From Porphyromonas sp. (GTDB lineage: Bacteria; Bacteroidota; Bacteroidia; Bacteroidales; Porphyromonadaceae), in contig RBKG01000222.1 of the NCBI GenBank assembly GCA_003640335.1, positions 1 to 9,959 of the forward strand: a stretch of 9,959 nucleotides of DNA, read 5' to 3'. Positions 7,390-9,959 of the stretch are shown here, piece by piece. The first letter of the stretch is position 1. Each line of letters starts with the position of its first letter. Under the pieces are notes generated by a model. The model did no database searches and was not told the origin of the DNA. It worked only from the letters and a program-made list of their open reading frames with translations. The translations under genes were made by a program, and so were the position numbers.

Positions 7390-9116
7390 TGAAGAATTTT
7401 ATAGATTTTAGACCACGTATATTAGATTCTTTATCGGGTTATAATATCAAGCTCTTTGGGCAAGATAGTATGGCCGGTATTATTGTAGCCTTAGTCGCTG
7501 CTTTGCCTCTTGCTCTAGCATTTGCTATTGCGAGTGGAGCATCTCCCGAAGTTGGATTGATTTCTGCTATCGTCGGGGGATTTATTATTGCTGTACTGAG
7601 TGGTTGTCGCGTACAAATAGGTGGTCCCACGGGTTCGTTTATTGTGATTGCGTATGCGCTTTTGCAAACCTATGGTATACAAGGTGTCATCTTGGCAACA
7701 GTTATGGCTGGTATTATTCTGATGGCTATGGGTGTTTTCAAGCTAGGTTCGCTCATTCGCTATATTCCATATCCCGTTGTGGTTGGATTTACATCAGGTA
7801 TGGCTGTAATTATCTTCTCTACACAGGTTAATGAATTATTAGGTTTAGGTTTGACGGGTATTCCTGCAGACTTCTTGGAGAAGTGGCAGATGTATATTGA
7901 GCATATTCATCAGATTGATTGGGCTACATGCGCTATTGGACTAGCAACTATCGCTATTATTCAAGTGTTCCCATACATCACTAAAGCTGTTCCGGGCTCT
8001 TTGGTCGCTCTTATTCTGATAACAATAGCTACTTATGTATTGAGGACTTATGCAGGTGTTGATACAATAGCTACTATTGGTGATAGATTTACGATTTCGT
8101 CTGCTTTACCAAGTCTGCACCTACCTAAGCCCAACTTCCTGATGATATCGCACTTGATGGAGCCTGCTTTTTCAATAGCTTTACTTGCGGCTATTGAGAG
8201 TTTGCTCACTGCTCGTATCGTCGATGGTATGATTAAGGATAAGCATTCTCCCAATACGGAACTAATTGCTTTGGGTATTGCTAATATGGTGGTTCCATTC
8301 CTTGGAGGTCTTCCCGTAACGGGAGCTACAGCGCGTACGATGACGAATATCAATAACGGAGGACGAACGCCAATTGCCGGAGTCGTTCATGCCGTGATAT
8401 TGTTGTTGAGTTTCCTATGTCTGATGCCTTTGGTTTCATATATTCCTATGGCTGCCTTGGGGGGAGTATTGGTTATTGTATCACTCAATATGAGTGGTTG
8501 GCGTACAATCTTGCACATGTTGCGAGGTCCTCGTGCAGGATGGATTGTTTTAATTGTAACACTCTTCTTGACGATATTCTCATCGCTAACTTTTGCTCTT
8601 GAGTCAGGTATTTTATTATCAATGCTCTTTATTTTTAAGCGCATTATAGACTCTACAAAGATGAGTGTCTCAAGTGATAGACTTCGGATGTCAAGTAGCT
8701 CTGATGATGTAGTGCATACAGATACTGAGCTTCTTGAATTGCCTGATGAGGTGGAAGTGTACGAGATTGAAGGTCCTTTCTTCTTTGGTACAGCTGCGGG
8801 CTTTGAGGAACATATGGAAAAAGCTTTAAGAAGAGAGCCCAAGAATGAAGCGAGGGTCTGCATTCTGCGTATGCGCTTTGTCCCATTTATGGATTCTACG
8901 GCCGTTTATAATCTAAGTGAACTCTATCAGAATCTAAATAAACGTAAGACTCGTTTGATATTGAGTGGTGTAAATCCTAATGTTAAAGAAACACTAGAGA
9001 AGAGTGGTCTAGAAGAATTAATTGGTTCTGAATATGTGTGTGCAGATATTCATAGAGCCTTGATGGTTGCAAATAAATATATAGCTGATTATAATACAAG
9101 AGATGAAAATAGGTAA
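7389..9116 (+). CDS. SulP family inorganic anion transporter with STAS domain
   Basis: Inner-membrane anion transporter of the SLC26/SulP family (sulfate, bicarbonate or similar; substrate not assignable). From the ATG at 7389 it has 575 residues. The membrane part, to about residue 425, begins with DSMAGIIVALVAALPLALAF and includes the conserved GGPTGSF (about 78-84). It also has TGATARTMTN in the later core, a typical SulP segment near the substrate site. After a Ser-rich linker, a cytosolic STAS domain covers about 453-560, with the anti-sigma-antagonist-like loop MDSTAV (M501, D502, S503, T504). The length is normal. The start at 7389 overlaps the ABC stop as TAATG and gives MKNFIDFRP, the N terminus I expect for Bacteroidetes SulP proteins; an in-frame ATG at 7359 with a good Shine-Dalgarno would add ten residues. 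The 3' end overlaps dusB by 14 nt. Confidence 0.92.
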   Translation: MKNFIDFRPRILDSLSGYNIKLFGQDSMAGIIVALVAALPLALAFAIASGASPEVGLISAIVGGFIIAVLSGCRVQIGGPTGSFIVIAYALLQTYGIQGVILATVMAGIILMAMGVFKLGSLIRYIPYPVVVGFTSGMAVIIFSTQVNELLGLGLTGIPADFLEKWQMYIEHIHQIDWATCAIGLATIAIIQVFPYITKAVPGSLVALILITIATYVLRTYAGVDTIATIGDRFTISSALPSLHLPKPNFLMISHLMEPAFSIALLAAIESLLTARIVDGMIKDKHSPNTELIALGIANMVVPFLGGLPVTGATARTMTNINNGGRTPIAGVVHAVILLLSFLCLMPLVSYIPMAALGGVLVIVSLNMSGWRTILHMLRGPRAGWIVLIVTLFLTIFSSLTFALESGILLSMLFIFKRIIDSTKMSVSSDRLRMSSSSDDVVHTDTELLELPDEVEVYEIEGPFFFGTAAGFEEHMEKALRREPKNEARVCILRMRFVPFMDSTAVYNLSELYQNLNKRKTRLILSGVNPNVKETLEKSGLEELIGSEYVCADIHRALMVANKYIADYNTRDENR

Positions 9117-9959
9117 TATAGATTTAGGGGAGTATCCATTGCTGTTAGCTCCTATGGAAGATGTCACTGATGTGGCTTTTCGTTTGCTTTGTAAGCGTTT
9201 TGGAGCTGATATGGTGTACACGGAGTTTGTTAGTAGTGATGCTCTGATACGAGATGTCGCAAGTACTAAGCGCAAACTTATTATAGATGACGAGGAGCGT
9301 CCTGCAGCTATTCAAATTTATGGGCGAGATATTGATGCTATGGTGGAAGCTGCTCGTATCAGCGAAGAGGCTGGACCCGATATTTTGGATTTAAATTTTG
9401 GCTGTCCCGTAAAGCGAGTTGCAGGTAAGGGAGCAGGGAGTGGTATGCTACGTAGTCCCGAACTGATGGTTGAGACCGTGCGTAATATCGTGAAGGCAGT
9501 TAAAATCCCTGTAACCGTAAAAACGCGTTTGGGCTGGGATAACGAGAGTAAAATAATCGTTGAGTTGGCAGAGGAATTGCAAGACTGTGGCATTTCTGCG
9601 CTTACAATTCATGGTCGTACAAGAGCTCAGATGTATACAGGAGAAGCTGATTGGACGCTCATTGGAGCTGTTAAGAATAATCCTCGTATGCATATCCCTA
9701 TTATAGGTAATGGTGATATTACTAATGGAGAGCAGGCTAAACGAGCATTCGATACTTATGGCGTTGATGGCGTTATGGTCGGTCGTGCATCTATCGGGCA
9801 ACCTTGGATATTTGAAGAGATGAAGCATTATATCCAAACGGGAGAGGTTTTACCGAAACGAGCATCGTCTTTTTATGTAGATATCCTAAGACAGCAGATA
9901 GATAATAATATCGCTAAACTTGATGAACGTCGAGGTATACTGCATAGTCGTCGTCATAT
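9103..9959 (+). CDS. dusB: tRNA-dihydrouridine synthase DusB (3' end outside window)
   Basis: FMN enzyme that reduces specific uridines in the tRNA D-loop to dihydrouridine using NADPH. 285 codons are visible, open to the last base. The TIM-barrel signature is complete: LLLAPMEDVTDVAFR (13-27) for FMN binding; DLNFGCPVKRV (96-106) with C101 as the catalytic Cys; VKTRLGW (139-145) with K140; LTIHGRTRAQMY (167-178) with H170; GNGDI (202-206) and GVMVGRA (223-229) for phosphate binding. The helical C-terminal RNA-binding domain begins at about 250 and is cut by the window edge; the family is usually about 320-335 residues. The MEDVTD form of the first motif fits Bacteroidetes DusB. The start at 9103 lies 14 nt inside the SulP gene and gives MKIGNIDLG, matching DusB N termini; no strong Shine-Dalgarno is seen. 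Confidence 0.95.
   Translation, partial: MKIGNIDLGEYPLLLAPMEDVTDVAFRLLCKRFGADMVYTEFVSSDALIRDVASTKRKLIIDDEERPAAIQIYGRDIDAMVEAARISEEAGPDILDLNFGCPVKRVAGKGAGSGMLRSPELMVETVRNIVKAVKIPVTVKTRLGWDNESKIIVELAEELQDCGISALTIHGRTRAQMYTGEADWTLIGAVKNNPRMHIPIIGNGDITNGEQAKRAFDTYGVDGVMVGRASIGQPWIFEEMKHYIQTGEVLPKRASSFYVDILRQQIDNNIAKLDERRGILHSRRH

Noticed and set aside
8387..8863. 158-codon open frame on the minus strand opposite sulP
   Set aside because: It lies wholly antisense to the conserved membrane/STAS junction of SulP, has no recognisable domain, and all surrounding genes are on the plus strand. Codon bias of the sense gene explains the lack of stops.
9448..9837. 129-codon open frame on the minus strand opposite dusB
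   Set aside because: It is antisense to the DusB catalytic barrel, whose sense translation matches the family closely; the minus-strand product is Cys/His/Ser-rich with no motif.
1..9959. Search for CRISPR arrays, insertion sequences, integrase, toxin-antitoxin or defence genes
   Set aside because: No regularly spaced repeats, terminal inverted repeats, transposase or defence-like domains were seen. Every large frame is a recognisable housekeeping, envelope or transport gene apart from the small unknowns listed.

Overview
The window is a dense block of eleven same-strand genes from what looks like a member of the Bacteroidales, plausibly Porphyromonas or a close relative. The pointers are family-level: a PUR/DUF3276 nucleic-acid-binding protein, a lipoprotein with a DUF5106-like plus thioredoxin-like layout, a dUTPase ending in GGFGHTG, AT-rich sequence before start codons with little Shine-Dalgarno signal, and moderately low GC by eye. 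No rRNA or 16S is present, so genus is inference. I see no mobile element, CRISPR array, tRNA, phage gene or compositional break; this is ordinary chromosomal housekeeping sequence.

Layout, all on the + strand: (1) 3' part of a peptidyl-dipeptidase Dcp (M3 metallopeptidase), 5' end cut off; (2) a 57-residue small ORF; (3) dut, dUTPase; (4) a lipoprotein with a thioredoxin-like domain lacking CXXC; (5) a PUR-family ssDNA/RNA-binding protein; (6) a small multi-pass membrane protein of unknown function; (7) mtaB, tRNA methylthiotransferase; (8) a family 2 glycosyltransferase; (9) an ABC ATPase of the metal-uptake type without a visible permease; (10) a SulP anion transporter with STAS domain; (11) 5' part of dusB, tRNA dihydrouridine synthase, running off the right edge.

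Spacing is tight throughout. Gaps are 33 nt or less, and several junctions overlap: dut/lipoprotein (ATGA), lipoprotein/PUR (26 nt), mtaB/glycosyltransferase (ATGA), ABC/SulP (TAATG) and SulP/dusB (14 nt). No terminator-like hairpin or consensus Bacteroidetes promoter (TTTG ... TAnnTTTG) is evident between genes, so the block could be one or a few long transcripts. The genes do not form one pathway. They combine peptide turnover, nucleotide-pool sanitation, tRNA modification (mtaB and dusB), envelope glycosylation and transport.

No clearly novel system was found. The most interesting items are the unannotated-looking 57-residue ORF, the thioredoxin-like lipoprotein with a lost active site, the orphan ABC ATPase translationally overlapped with SulP, and two ambiguous starts. 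No stretch over 300 bases lacks a gene; the longest gap not filled by a large ORF is 2032-2244, which holds the small ORF.
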